The notes: generated by a model from the sequence alone, not told the origin. Shown: positions 43,566 through 51,882, counted from the first letter of the stretch. The stretch is 64,000 bases of DNA from Paracidovorax wautersii (GCA_009912175.1 WNDQ01000011.1:1-64000), one strand, 5' to 3'. Numbers and translations: made by a program.

Positions 43566-43704
43566 AAGCATGGTGCGCGGATGAAAAGGCACGACGCCTG
43601 GGCGGCGTTCCGTTGCCAGAGAGAGAAAACCAAAAACCGGGGCCGGCCACGCCGCCCCGGTTTCACAGCCGCCCCGATCTGGCGCGGCATGCGAAGCCTG
43701 CGGC

Positions 43705-44978
43705 TTACATCTTCTCGGGCTCGTCCTTCTTCTTGTCGTTGCCGGGGATGTAGGGGCTCCAGGGCTGGGCCTTGATCGGGCCCTTGGTCTTCCAAACCAC
43801 GTTGAACTGGCCGTCGGCCTTGACCTCGCCGATCAGCACCGGCTTGTGCAGGTGGTGGTTCTTCTCGTCCATCTTCACGGTGTAGCCGTCGGGCGCCTTG
43901 AAGGTCTGGCCGGCCATGGCGGCGATCACCTTGTTGACGTCGGTGGTGCCCGCCTTCTCGACCGCCTGCTTCCACATGTTGATGCCGATGTAGGTGGCCT
44001 CCATCGGGTCGTTGGTGATGGGCTTGGTGCTCTGGCCGGGCAGCTTCTTGGCCTTGGCGTAGTCGCTCCACTTCTTGATGAACTCGGTGTTGGTCGGGTT
44101 CTTGACGCTCATGAAGTAGTTCCAGGCGGCCAGGTGGCCCACCAGCGGCTTGGTGTCGACGCCGCGCAGCTCTTCCTCGCCCACGGAGAAAGCCACGACC
44201 GGCACGTCGGAAGCCTTCAGGCCCGCGTTGCCCAGCTCTTTATAGAAGGGCACGTTGGAGTTGCCGTTGATGGTCGAGACCACGGCCGTCTTGCCGCCGG
44301 CCGAGAACTTCTTGATGTCGGCCACGATGGTCTGGTAGTCGCTGTGGCCGAACGGCGTGTAGGTTTCCAGGATGTCCGCGTCCTTGATGCCCTTGCTGTT
44401 GAGGAAGGCACGCAGGATCTTGTTGGTGGTGCGCGGGTAGACGTAGTCCGTGCCCAGCAGCACAAAACGCTTGGCGCCGCCGCCTTCCTTGCTCAGCAGG
44501 TACTCGACCGCCGGAATGGCCTGCTGGTTGGGTGCGGCACCGTGTAGAACACGTTCTTGGACAGCTCTTCGCCCTCGTACTGCACGGGGTAGAACAGCAG
44601 GCCGTTGAGCTCTTCGAACACCGGCAGCACCGACTTGCGCGACACCGAAGTCCAGCAGCCGAACACCACGGCCACCTTGTCCTGCGTGATCAGCTGGCGC
44701 GCCTTCTCGGCGAACAGCGGCCAGTCGGAAGCCGGGTCGACCACCACGGGCTCGAGCTTCTTGCCCAGCACGCCGCCCTTGGCGTTGATCTCGTCAATGG
44801 CCATCAGCACGGTGTCCTTGAGCACCGTTTCAGAAATGGCCATCGTGCCCGACAGGCTGTGCAGCACGCCCACCTTGATGGTGTCGGCGGCCTGGGCCAC
44901 GGAAGTCAGGCCCAGGGCCATGACGCCCAATGCGACGGCGGAGAGCGCCTTGCCAGCGCTGCGGCGGTTGATGTTCAT
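43705..44978 (-). pseudogene. urtA: Urea ABC transporter substrate-binding protein UrtA, frameshifted
   Basis: Periplasmic urea/amide-binding protein. It begins [10 protein letters not shown] with a signal peptide (ends AQAAD) and a strong GGAGG ribosome site. The first frame is normal to SKNVFYT, then goes wrong; the second frame carries the expected [20 protein letters not shown] and continues through LLGTDYVYPRTTNKILRAFL to the end. One missing G (ACGGGTGCC expected, ACGGTGCC present) at 44540-44541 restores a 425-residue protein. A short homopolymer site is a common error spot, so real inactivation is not established. The downstream urt genes are intact, which argues for a sequencing error or a recent event. 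Confidence 0.9.
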
Positions 44979-45090
44979 GAGATCCTCCAAAAGGGGCGAT
45001 GCAAGAGATGGGTACGGTTGGGCAGGATCGGCCTGGGCACGTGCCTGTGACCGATGGATACAAGCGTACGCAGCGCCCGTGCGCCGGCCA

Positions 45091-45108
45091 ATACGCCTTG
45101 TGGCGTAT
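45091..45108. promoter_or_regulatory. Dyad between urtA and the RcnB-like gene
   Basis: ATACGCC (45091-45097) and GGCGTAT (45102-45108), a perfect 7-4-7 inverted repeat 113 bases upstream of the urtA start and 110 bases upstream of the divergent RcnB-like gene. Likely an operator for one or both; the binder is unknown. Confidence 0.5.
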
Positions 45109-45217
45109 GGCCCGCCCGCCTGGCTCCCGGGCCGCCGTCGTGCGTGGATTTCGTCCTACACGCGCCCGGGCGCGGTGGCGCTACGATCCGCGCTCTCAAC
45201 ACTCCTGTGGGGCGGCC

Positions 45218-45607
45218 ATGAAAAAAATAGGCCTTTGTTTCCTGATCGCGGCGCTGTCGCTGTCGTCCGTTCCCGCGCTCGCGCGTGACCACGGCGGCGA
45301 CGATCGCCGCGGCTCCAAGCACGACCGGTACGAGCGCTACGACCGGGATGACCGGTATGACAAGCACGACCGCTACCGCCGGGGCGGCCCACCGCCGCAC
45401 GCACCCGCCTGGGGCCACCGCTACCAGCGCGGCGAGTACGTCCCTTACGAATACCGTGGCCGCCAGTACGTCGTCAACGACTGGCGCGTCTACGGCCTGC
45501 GCCAGCCGCCGCGCGGCCACTACTGGATCCAGAACGGCGGCGACTTCCTGCTCGTGGCCATCGCCACGGGTGTGATCACCTCCGTCATCCTCAACGGCGG
45601 CTATTGA
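45218..45607 (+). CDS. RcnB-family periplasmic protein
   Basis: A 129-residue secreted protein with a signal peptide (MKKIGLCFLIAALSLSS, cut near ALA-RD), then a low-complexity Asp/Arg/Tyr/His stretch (DRYERYDRDDRYDKHDRY). The C-terminal RcnB domain follows: YEYRGRQYVVNDWRVYGL, PPRGHYWIQNGGDFLLVA and a short hydrophobic tail ending ILNGGY. E. coli RcnB modulates nickel/cobalt efflux; the His/Asp stretch could bind metal. It is divergent from urtA, and nickel is the urease metal, but a link is only suggestive. Confidence 0.85.
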   Translation: MKKIGLCFLIAALSLSSVPALARDHGGDDRRGSKHDRYERYDRDDRYDKHDRYRRGGPPPHAPAWGHRYQRGEYVPYEYRGRQYVVNDWRVYGLRQPPRGHYWIQNGGDFLLVAIATGVITSVILNGGY

Positions 45608-45649
45608 ATCGGGGGCGCCGCTCCGCCAGGACGGCCCCCAGAACGTGAA

Positions 45650-45685
45650 AAGGCCCGCCCCGCTGTCAACAGCGGGGCGGGCCTT
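45650..45685. terminator. Bidirectional terminator after the RcnB-like gene
   Basis: Perfect 16-bp stem AAGGCCCGCCCCGCTG (45650-45665) with its complement at 45670-45685, loop TCAA. It lies between the convergent RcnB-like and Ala/His/Lys-rich genes and can serve both. Confidence 0.85.
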
Positions 45686-45729
45686 GCGCATGCAGGTGGC
45701 CCGCAGGCCACCTGTCAGTCAGGCACCCA

Positions 45730-45942
45730 TCAGGCCGCCGGCTTGGCGGCTGGCTTCTTGGCGTGGTGGTGAGACTTTTTCTTGGCGTGATGCTTGCTGG
45801 CCTTGGCTGCGGGAGCGGCAGCAGACGCTGCAGGCGCCGCCGCAGGCGTTGCCGGCGCTGCTGCCGGAGCCAGCGTCTGCGCGAAGGCGGTGGCAGCGCC
45901 GAGGGCCATAGCCGTACCGAGGATGATGCTGGTGATCTTCAT
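45730..45942 (-). CDS. Small secreted Ala/His/Lys-rich protein
   Basis: A 70-residue protein: signal peptide MKITSIILGTAMALGAATAFA, then an Ala/Pro stretch and a basic tail with HHAKKKSHHHAKKPAAKPAA. The composition recalls acid-shock (Asr-like) periplasmic proteins, but there is too little sequence for a family call. ATG at 45942 is preceded by AGAGGA at good spacing; an in-frame start 21 codons upstream is less likely. It stands alone, ending at the 16-bp terminator. The His-Lys clusters could bind metal or anionic surface polymers; that is speculation. Confidence 0.75.
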   Translation of the reverse strand: MKITSIILGTAMALGAATAFAQTLAPAAAPATPAAAPAASAAAPAAKASKHHAKKKSHHHAKKPAAKPAA

Positions 45943-46110
45943 GTTGTCCTCTGCGAGTCGTTGAAAGAAAACGCCACATGGCGCAAGGCCACTATACGTC
46001 CGCACACGCGTTATTGCAGCAGCCTGTGCCCTCGCCTGCCCCCTAAACCGGCCGCATTTAAGCTGGCTTTAAGCTCCGGACAAGGAACAGACGGGATCGT
46101 ACATTTCCTG

Positions 46111-46362
46111 TCAACGCCCCGAGGATCGCAGCTTCAGCTCCGCCCAGCGCCGGGCATCGGTGAAGCCGTCTTCAGGACGGGACCAGGGCCCGTTGACGTC
46201 CTGGATGTCGCCATCGGGCAAAGTCACCACCGCCCGCTGGAACCGGCCGTCGGCCACGCGCAAGGCGATCTCCACATCGAAGACACGCTCGCCGCTGTCC
46301 ACGCGCTCCAGCCCAAAGATGGCGTGATAGCGGTAGCGGGCGACTGTTTCTGAACTGCTCAT
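46111..46362 (-). CDS. Hypothetical protein, 83 residues
   Basis: A small soluble protein starting MSSSETVARYRYHAIFGLER, with alternating beta-strand-like segments (VFDVEIALRVADGRF, RAVVTLPDGDI) and a charged end (EDGFTDARRWAELKLRSS). No signal peptide or membrane segment. I do not recognise the family. The ATG at 46362 is preferred to one eight codons upstream, which adds unrelated residues. Codon use matches neighbouring genes (GC-rich third positions), supporting that it is real. It lies 52 bases downstream of the 52-residue membrane protein on the same strand and may be co-transcribed with it. Confidence 0.6.
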   Translation of the reverse strand: MSSSETVARYRYHAIFGLERVDSGERVFDVEIALRVADGRFQRAVVTLPDGDIQDVNGPWSRPEDGFTDARRWAELKLRSSGR

Positions 46363-46414
46363 AAGGCACGCATCATAGATGCGCACGGCGCCCCGCGTGG
46401 CGCCTGTCTCCCCT

Positions 46415-46573
46415 TCACTTGAAGGAAGCCTTCAGCAAGGCGCGCTGCACCTCGTAAGCACTCCCGACAAAGCCTATCGTGGCCAGCACCGCGCTGGCCC
46501 ACGTCCCATCCAGCCCGCCATCCACCGAGACGGCGAACAGCGACACATAAATCCCCAGGCGAAAGAACCGCAT
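46415..46573 (-). CDS. Small membrane protein, 52 residues
   Basis: A short open frame starting MRFFRLGIYVSLFAVSVDGG and ending VQRALLKASFK, with two hydrophobic stretches (about residues 6-17 and 25-40). A clear ribosome site, GGAG, stands 4 bases before the ATG. Stop at 46415-46417. The overlapping frame in this region has a poorer composition and no ribosome site. It precedes the 83-residue hypothetical gene on the same strand. Function unknown; it resembles small inner-membrane proteins of regulatory or stress roles only in size and hydropathy. Confidence 0.5.
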   Translation of the reverse strand: MRFFRLGIYVSLFAVSVDGGLDGTWASAVLATIGFVGSAYEVQRALLKASFK

Positions 46574-46696
46574 CGGTCTCCAAACTCATGTCATGTTGTT
46601 AATACGCATCAGAAATGCGTTCCACACGCTAAGAATGAGTCTCAAACCAAGAAGTTCCTTGACACCGCCATTCTTCTTATGGATGCAACATGTCAC

Positions 46697-47998
46697 TCAG
46701 CCGTGGACAGGCCGCGGCCGAGTGTCCACCGCCAGGCACAACAATCCCGTCAGCAGCGCCAGACCGACATGGCCCATGTACAGCAGGTTGAAATCCGCGT
46801 GGCTCAGCGTGCCCTTGCCCAGCAGCAGCACCGTCAGCGCCACCCCCAGCACCGCGCCGATCTGGCGCGTGGCCTGGTTGACCGCACTGCCCACCGCGTA
46901 ATGCTGCGGCGGCAACCGATTGACCGCGGCGCCGGCCAGCGACGGCATCACCATGCCCACGCCCAACCCGCTCAGGAGCAGGCCTGGCAGCCAATGCGTC
47001 AGATAGGCCGGTTCGGCACCCGGCACCAACAGGAACCACAGGCCGCTGGCGGCATAGACCAGCGCGCCGCCCACCAGGAATGGCCGGTGTCCCATGCGGG
47101 CCGCCAGCCTGCCGGTGATGATCGCGGTCGGCATCACCAGCAAGGGGCCTGGGGTCACCGCCAGGCCAGCGCGCGGCAGGCTGTAGTGCCAGACACCGGT
47201 CATGTAGAAGAAGAAAGCGAAGAACATCATCGCGAAAGCGATGCCGAAGCTGAGCGTGGCCAGGTTCACGTAGCGATAGGTCCGGTACTTGAACAACGCC
47301 AGGTCGACCAGCGGATGCGGCGTGGCGCGGGCCCAGCCCACGAAGGCCGCCAGCGACACCAGCCCCACGGCCGCCAGGACCCACAGATCGCCGCGGCTCC
47401 AGTGCGGCGATTCCGACTGCACGATCGCCAGCGCCACCGCACCCACGCCCACCACCAGCAGCGCCATGCCCACGCCATCGACGCGGCGCCGCGCCTGGTC
47501 ACGCACCGACTCCTTGAGACGGGCCGCGCCGAACCACAGCGACAGCGCACCCAACGGCAGGTTGATGTAGAACGCCCAGGGCCAGCCGGCGGCATCGACC
47601 ACGAAGGCGCCCAGGCTGGGGCCAACCGCCGCCGCCAGCGCACCCACCGCGCCCCACAGGCTTACCGCCACCGAGCGCTGCGCCAGCGGGAAGGCCGCCA
47701 GGAACAGCAGCACGCCGATCAGGAACATGCGCTTGCGCCCATGCGTGTCGGCCAGGCCGCCGGACGGGATCAGCATGGCCGCATAGACCACGGTGTAGGC
47801 GTTGAGCACCCACGACATGTCGGCCGCCGAGGCGTCGGGAAAGCCGGCGCGCATGGCACCGAACGCGGCATAGAGCAGGGTCGCGTCCAGCGAGACCAGG
47901 AATACGGCCACGCTGGCGATCCAGAAGACCGGCCAGGGCGATACCGCCACAGAAGGCACAGCGGCGTGGGAAGCCGCGGGGGTGGCATTGGAGTGCAT
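46697..47998 (-). CDS. DHA2-family MFS transporter, probably with an internal deletion
   Basis: A 433-residue drug:H+ antiporter-2 type transporter. Landmarks: VFLVSLDATLLYAAFGAMRA (helix 1), MSWVLNAYTVVYAAMLIPSG, motif A GGLADTHGRKRMFLIGV, and GPSLGAFVVDAAGWPWAFYI. DHA2 proteins usually have 14 helices and at least 460 residues. Between GVLLFLA and AFPLAQRSVAVSLW the family normally carries about 35 more residues, helix 3 and part of 4, which are missing here without loss of frame (near 47690-47710). The start at 47998 is chosen as the first residue of a plausible N-terminus. It follows an SDR gene, probably as one unit under TetR control. Confidence 0.8.
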   Translation of the reverse strand: MHSNATPAASHAAVPSVAVSPWPVFWIASVAVFLVSLDATLLYAAFGAMRAGFPDASAADMSWVLNAYTVVYAAMLIPSGGLADTHGRKRMFLIGVLLFLAAFPLAQRSVAVSLWGAVGALAAAVGPSLGAFVVDAAGWPWAFYINLPLGALSLWFGAARLKESVRDQARRRVDGVGMALLVVGVGAVALAIVQSESPHWSRGDLWVLAAVGLVSLAAFVGWARATPHPLVDLALFKYRTYRYVNLATLSFGIAFAMMFFAFFFYMTGVWHYSLPRAGLAVTPGPLLVMPTAIITGRLAARMGHRPFLVGGALVYAASGLWFLLVPGAEPAYLTHWLPGLLLSGLGVGMVMPSLAGAAVNRLPPQHYAVGSAVNQATRQIGAVLGVALTVLLLGKGTLSHADFNLLYMGHVGLALLTGLLCLAVDTRPRPVHG

Positions 47999-48059
47999 GT
48001 CGATCAGACTCGGAAATGACGTCGGGAAGGTCGCAAGGCGCGGCATACGCGCCCACGGT

Positions 48060-48758
48060 TCATGCCTGCAGGTAGACACCCGGGTGGGCGGACAGGCCCT
48101 GCTTGACCTGGCGCGTCGCCTCGTCGGCCAGCACTTCCTCGGCACCGGCCTCGAGCGCGTCGAAAGCCTGGCGCACCACCGCATCCGGCGACAGCTTGGG
48201 CGCTTCCAGGCCACGCGTCAGGTCGGTGTCGACGAAGCCCATGTGCAGGCCGAGCACCTGCGTGCCCTGCTCGCGCAGTTCGTGGCGCAGGCCATTGGTC
48301 AGGGCCCAGGCGGCCGACTTGCTCATGCCGTACACGCCCAGGCGCGGCCGGTTGATCCAGCTGGCGATCGACAGCACGTTCAGCAGCGCGCCGCCGCCAT
48401 GGGCCGCGAGTGCCGGCGCAAAAGCCTGCGCCACGCGCAGCGAGCCCAGCAGGTTGGTTTCCAGGTGGCGACGCGCCGACTCCACGCTGTCCGGGGCCAG
48501 AAAACCGCCAAACACGGCGATGCCGGCGTTGTTGATGACCAGCGTCACGTCCTGGGCCAGGGCGGCCGCGGCGGCCACGTCGGCATCGCTCGTGACGTCG
48601 AGCTGGATGGCCTGCACGCCCGGCAGCGTGATGCTGGCCGGATCACGCGCGCCGGCGTAGACCTTGCGGGCACCCCGGGCCAGGGCCTCGCGGGCGAAGG
48701 CCAGGCCGATGCCACGGTTGGCGCCCGTGATGAGGACGGTTGCGTTCTTCAATTCCAT
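48060..48758 (-). CDS. Short-chain dehydrogenase/reductase
   Basis: A 232-residue classical-type SDR. Cofactor motif TGANRGIGLAFAREAL (TGxxxGxG, about 11-18), NNAGIAVFG (about 76), catalytic Ser in VLSIASWINRPRLGVYGMSK, where YxxxK is YGMSK (about 144-148). Basic residues after the first strand suggest NADP. It begins 61 bases downstream of a TetR operator and 61 bases before the MFS start. Substrate unknown; SDR-MFS pairs under TetR repressors often handle a toxic carbonyl or drug, which is inference. Confidence 0.88.
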   Translation of the reverse strand: MELKNATVLITGANRGIGLAFAREALARGARKVYAGARDPASITLPGVQAIQLDVTSDADVAAAAALAQDVTLVINNAGIAVFGGFLAPDSVESARRHLETNLLGSLRVAQAFAPALAAHGGGALLNVLSIASWINRPRLGVYGMSKSAAWALTNGLRHELREQGTQVLGLHMGFVDTDLTRGLEAPKLSPDAVVRQAFDALEAGAEEVLADEATRQVKQGLSAHPGVYLQA

Positions 48759-48818
48759 GAGGGGTTCCTTGGGGACTGCGTCCGGAAGAAAGACCGGGGT
48801 TGCCGGTCGGCTGCAAAA

Positions 48819-48838
48819 AATATGATGATCGTCATATA
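48819..48838. promoter_or_regulatory. TetR operator upstream of the SDR-MFS genes
   Basis: AATATGA-TGATCG-TCATATA (48819-48838). The half-sites ATATGA and TCATAT with a 6-base spacer match the site upstream of tetR at 49499-49518. Confidence 0.65.
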
Positions 48839-48839
48839 G

Positions 48840-49484
48840 CTAAGGGCAAAAAAGGCCGCTCGCAGCAGCCTCTATCAGCCAGTGCCAGTGCATGGCCTGC
48901 TGGCCCTCGCTGTCGTAGTGTTCGAGGATGGACTGGCGCGCGGCCGCCAGCATGGCGCGCCCTTCTTCGTTGTCGCCCAGCGCACGCGCCAGCTGCAGCG
49001 TGCCGACGAGATGGCCCGTCACCGCCATGGCGACATGCGGCGCAGCGTCGTCCGGCAAGGCACGACGCACAACCTCGACCAGACCCCGCACCCGGCGGGC
49101 CGACACGTCGCGGACTTCGGGCGACTGCCGCGGCATCTCGGAGGCGAGCGCCGCAATCGGGCAGCCGCCCTCGCCATTGGCCAGATGACTCGGCGACAGA
49201 TAGCCTTCCACCAGCGCCCGCAGCGGGCTGGCACCATCGGCCCGGCGGCGTTCCACGGACTGCGCCACGCGGCCGGCACCGTCACGGCCGGCCCGCTCCA
49301 TCGCTGCCACCAACAAGGCATCACGCGACGCAAAGTGCGCATAGAAACCGCCGTGCGTCAGCCCGGCCTCCTTCATGACGTCGGCCACGCCCACGCCGGC
49401 GTAACCCTGACGCCGGATCGCGCGCGCGGCCGCTTCCACGATGCGTTCATGGGAGATCTCTTTACGGGAAGTGGGGCCGGGCAT
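48840..49484 (-). CDS. TetR-family repressor
   Basis: A 214-residue TetR-type repressor. The HTH is at about residues 10-60: RIVEAAARAIRRQGYAGVGV, ADVMKEAGLTHGGFYAHFAS, the typical recognition segment. The C-terminal ligand domain contains GGCPIAALASEMPRQSPEVR, which places it near the TetR_C_33/LmrA-like group. The ATG at 49484 is preferred to one eight codons upstream that would overlap the operator. The matching dyads before tetR and before the SDR-MFS genes point to autoregulation plus control of that unit. The last codon abuts the second operator. Confidence 0.9.
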   Translation of the reverse strand: MPGPTSRKEISHERIVEAAARAIRRQGYAGVGVADVMKEAGLTHGGFYAHFASRDALLVAAMERAGRDGAGRVAQSVERRRADGASPLRALVEGYLSPSHLANGEGGCPIAALASEMPRQSPEVRDVSARRVRGLVEVVRRALPDDAAPHVAMAVTGHLVGTLQLARALGDNEEGRAMLAAARQSILEHYDSEGQQAMHWHWLIEAAASGLFCP

Positions 49485-49498
49485 GATTGGGAATTCAA

Positions 49499-49518
49499 AA
49501 TATGACAATCATCATATT
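49499..49518. promoter_or_regulatory. TetR operator upstream of tetR
   Basis: AATATGA-CAATCA-TCATATT (49499-49518), a perfect 7-6-7 dyad 15 bases upstream of the tetR start, fitting autorepression. Confidence 0.7.
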
Positions 49519-49584
49519 GTAAAGCCGGCGGATTGCGACGACCAGATCCTCCCGTGGCGATGTTTTTTGTCTTGGGGCGACGGC

Positions 49585-49620
49585 AAAAAACCCGCGCTGC
49601 CAGGAAACACATGCGGGCTT
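49585..49620 (-). terminator. Terminator of the tRNA-Arg transcript
   Basis: GCGGG (49613-49617) pairs with CCCGC (49591-49595) across a 17-base loop, and the minus strand continues into TTTTTT. The stem is short, with one mismatch above an outer AA/TT. Downstream on that strand is CGCCCCAAGACAAAAAA, also found after the small RNA at 52053. Confidence 0.5.
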
Positions 49621-49653
49621 TGGGAGTGCTGGACACTCGTTGAAACGGGAATT

Positions 49654-49730
49654 TGGCCTGCCTGGAGGGGTTCGAACCCCCGACCCACAGCTTAGAAGGC
49701 TGTTGCTCTATCCAACTGAGCTACAGGCAG
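49654..49730 (-). tRNA. tRNA-Arg (anticodon TCT)
   Basis: 77 bases including an encoded CCA. Acceptor CTGCCTG pairs with CAGGCAG, D-arm GCTC/GAGC with loop AGTTGGATA, anticodon stem ACAGC/GCTGT with loop CTTCTAA (anticodon TCT, reads AGA), T-arm GGGGG/CCCTC with one G-T wobble and loop TTCGAAC. All arms pair. AGA is rare in GC-rich genomes, so this is a minor tRNA. No integrase is nearby on either side. Confidence 0.97.
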
Positions 49731-49962
49731 TGAAGAGATGACATCAAGCGCCAAGGCGGGCGCTCATGAAAAAGACGGCGGCGCGCAAGGCCGAACAGCC
49801 GGCGGGCGCCACGGACAGGGTCTGTGTGACGACGCGTCATTATGCCTGGATCACAACCCCATCTTAGAGCCGGTCCCGCTCGATTTTGCGCGCAGCCGCC
49901 CTTGTCCTGCCCTCTTGGCCAACCCTCTGCGCAAGCGCCCGCACGCCCGCGACTGCTCCTGG
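49731..49962. other. Gap between tRNA-Arg and the Pho box
   Basis: No gene or clear element seen. Open frames here have unlikely composition and no ribosome sites. It must hold the tRNA promoter, but no convincing -35/-10 pair was found. Confidence 0.5.
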
Positions 49963-49996
49963 CTGTCATCCCGCCGTCACGATCCCCACCTAGGCT
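49963..49996 (+). promoter_or_regulatory. Pho box and -10 upstream of the acid phosphatase
   Basis: CTGTCAT (49963-49969), 4 bases, CCGTCAC (49974-49980): two PhoB half-sites in the standard 11-base register, 13 of 14 half-site bases matching CTGTCAY. TAGGCT (49991-49996) follows after 10 bases, where PhoB-dependent -10 boxes sit. Start predicted near 50003, about 140 bases before the ATG used. Confidence 0.75.
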
Positions 49997-50142
49997 GCAG
50001 TCGCCCCACGACACCCCAGCCTGCCCTGGAACGGATCAGCGACGGACGCGCTTCGGCGACGCAAAAGATGGGAGGGTAGCGCTTTCGAGCGGGTGTGAAC
50101 GGGACCGTGGTGGCCATCCTCCACCAGCCCATCGACGCCAAC

Positions 50143-51882
50143 ATGCAAGACAGCAGCCAGCCACCGACCGATCGCGATCCCAACACACCCACCTCAGAAG
50201 CTCTCAACGTCAGCCGCCGGCGCCTGCTGGGCGGCGCGCTGGGCGCGCCCCTTGTCGGGGCGGCCACGCTATCGGGCTGCGCCAGCGCCGGCACGGGGTC
50301 GGGCGCCACCCGACCAGCACCGCTTGACCTGGACGCCGCGCTGCGCGACCAGGTCAAGACCATCGTCGTGATCTATGGCGAAAACCGCAGCTTCAACAAT
50401 CTGTTCGCCGACTTTCCCGGCCTGGCGCGGCCGCTGGCCCAGTTGCGGCCGGCCGACTACCAGCAGCGCGACCGCGACGGCAGTGTGCTGCCCCGGCTGC
50501 CCAGCGTTCCGGGCGGCTGGCTGAAAGAGGCGCAGACCTCCAACGGTCTGCCCTACCCCGCGGGCACGCAGTACCAGACGAATCTGCCCAACGCGCCCTT
50601 TCGCCTGCGGGGACCGGGCGGCGAGAACCTGCCGCTGGGCCTGGTCACGCGCGACCTGTGGCATGTCTTCTATCAGAACCAGATGCAGATCAACGAGGGC
50701 CGCAACGACAGGTTCGTTGCTTGGGCCGACTCGGGCGCCTTCACCATGGGCTGCTACGCCAACACCAGCTACGCGCTGCGGCTGTGGTCGATCGCGCGCG
50801 AATTCGTGCTGTGCGACAACTTCTTCCAGGGCGCTTTCGGCGGCTCCTTCCTGAACCACCTCTACCTGGTGTCCGCGACCGCGCCGCGTTACCCCAACGC
50901 CGACACCAGCATCGCCGCCGGCCTGATCGCCACCACCGTCAGCGGCGCGCCGGACGACACACGCCTCAAGCCGCTGCCGACCTCGCCGGCCAGCGCCCTG
51001 GACGGCGTCCCGGCCTTCGGCCCCAGCGCACTCACGCCCACGGAAACACGGCCCGACGGCACACGGCTGAGCTATGGCGTCAACACCATGGCCCCGCCCT
51101 ACGCCCCGACCTGGACCAATCTGGCCATGGACGCCACGGGCCAGGTGGTGGACTTCACCAAGCCCGCCAACGCCAGCGCGCTGCCACCCCAGGTCCACGA
51201 ACACATCGGCGACAAGCTCGACGCCCGCGGCGTGGAGTGGGCCTGGTACGCCGGTGCCTACCAGCAGACGCTGGCGCAGCACGGCGCCAACATCGCCAAC
51301 GGCACGCCGGTGGTGCCCAACTTCCAGTACCACCACCAGCCCTTCAATTACTTCAGGAACCTGGCGCCCGGCACCGCGGCACGCGAGCGGCGCCTGCGCG
51401 ACGGCGGGCTGGGCGACGACGAAAGCTCCAACAAATTCATCGCCGATGCCAAGGCCGGCCGGCTGCCGGCCGTGACCTTCTACAAGCCCCAGGGCAACCT
51501 GAACCTGCACGCGGGCTATGCGGACGTGGCCTCGGGCGACCAGCACATCGCCCACATCGTATCGGTGCTGCGCGCCAGCCCGCAGTGGGAAAACATGGTG
51601 GTGGTCATCACCTTCGACGAAAACGGCGGCTGGTGGGACCACGTCGCGCCGCCCAAGGGCGACCGCTGGGGCCCGGGCTCGCGCATTCCGGCCCTCGTGG
51701 TCTCGCCGTTCGCCCGCAAGGGCCATGTCGACCACACGCCCTTCGACAAGGCGTCGATCCTGCGGCTGATCACGCGCACCTTCGCCCTGGAGCCGCTGGC
51801 CGGCCTGCAGGAGCGTGACCAGGCCATGGCCGCCCGGGGACAGGCCCCGCTGGGCGACCTGACCCATGCCCTGGAGCTTTGA
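50143..51882 (+). CDS. Acid phosphatase/phospholipase C-family phosphoesterase (AcpA-like)
   Basis: A 579-residue exported phosphoesterase of the AcpA/PLC superfamily. A twin-arginine signal SRRRLLGGALGAPLVGAATL with a following lipobox-like LSGCAS suggests Tat export, possibly with lipid anchoring. The metal/nucleophile motif is GENRSFNNLFADFPG (about 78), and the C-terminal motifs are TFDENGGWWDHVAPP and KGHVDHTPFDKASILRLI. The ATG at 50143 is chosen; GTG at 50095 would add 16 residues before the Tat motif. A PhoB box upstream fits phosphate scavenging. Relatives include Francisella AcpA; whether this one cleaves phospholipids is unknown. Confidence 0.9.
   Translation: MQDSSQPPTDRDPNTPTSEALNVSRRRLLGGALGAPLVGAATLSGCASAGTGSGATRPAPLDLDAALRDQVKTIVVIYGENRSFNNLFADFPGLARPLAQLRPADYQQRDRDGSVLPRLPSVPGGWLKEAQTSNGLPYPAGTQYQTNLPNAPFRLRGPGGENLPLGLVTRDLWHVFYQNQMQINEGRNDRFVAWADSGAFTMGCYANTSYALRLWSIAREFVLCDNFFQGAFGGSFLNHLYLVSATAPRYPNADTSIAAGLIATTVSGAPDDTRLKPLPTSPASALDGVPAFGPSALTPTETRPDGTRLSYGVNTMAPPYAPTWTNLAMDATGQVVDFTKPANASALPPQVHEHIGDKLDARGVEWAWYAGAYQQTLAQHGANIANGTPVVPNFQYHHQPFNYFRNLAPGTAARERRLRDGGLGDDESSNKFIADAKAGRLPAVTFYKPQGNLNLHAGYADVASGDQHIAHIVSVLRASPQWENMVVVITFDENGGWWDHVAPPKGDRWGPGSRIPALVVSPFARKGHVDHTPFDKASILRLITRTFALEPLAGLQERDQAMAARGQAPLGDLTHALEL

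Noticed and set aside
44979-45217. Sigma-54 promoter for urtA
   Set aside because: A TTGCA is present on the minus strand, but no GG at the right distance upstream.
46359-46589. 76-residue open frame on the minus strand
   Set aside because: Overlaps the better-supported 52-residue gene in another frame and has no ribosome site.
49721-50014. 97-residue open frame on the minus strand
   Set aside because: Overlaps tRNA-Arg and the Pho box; composition unlike real genes here.
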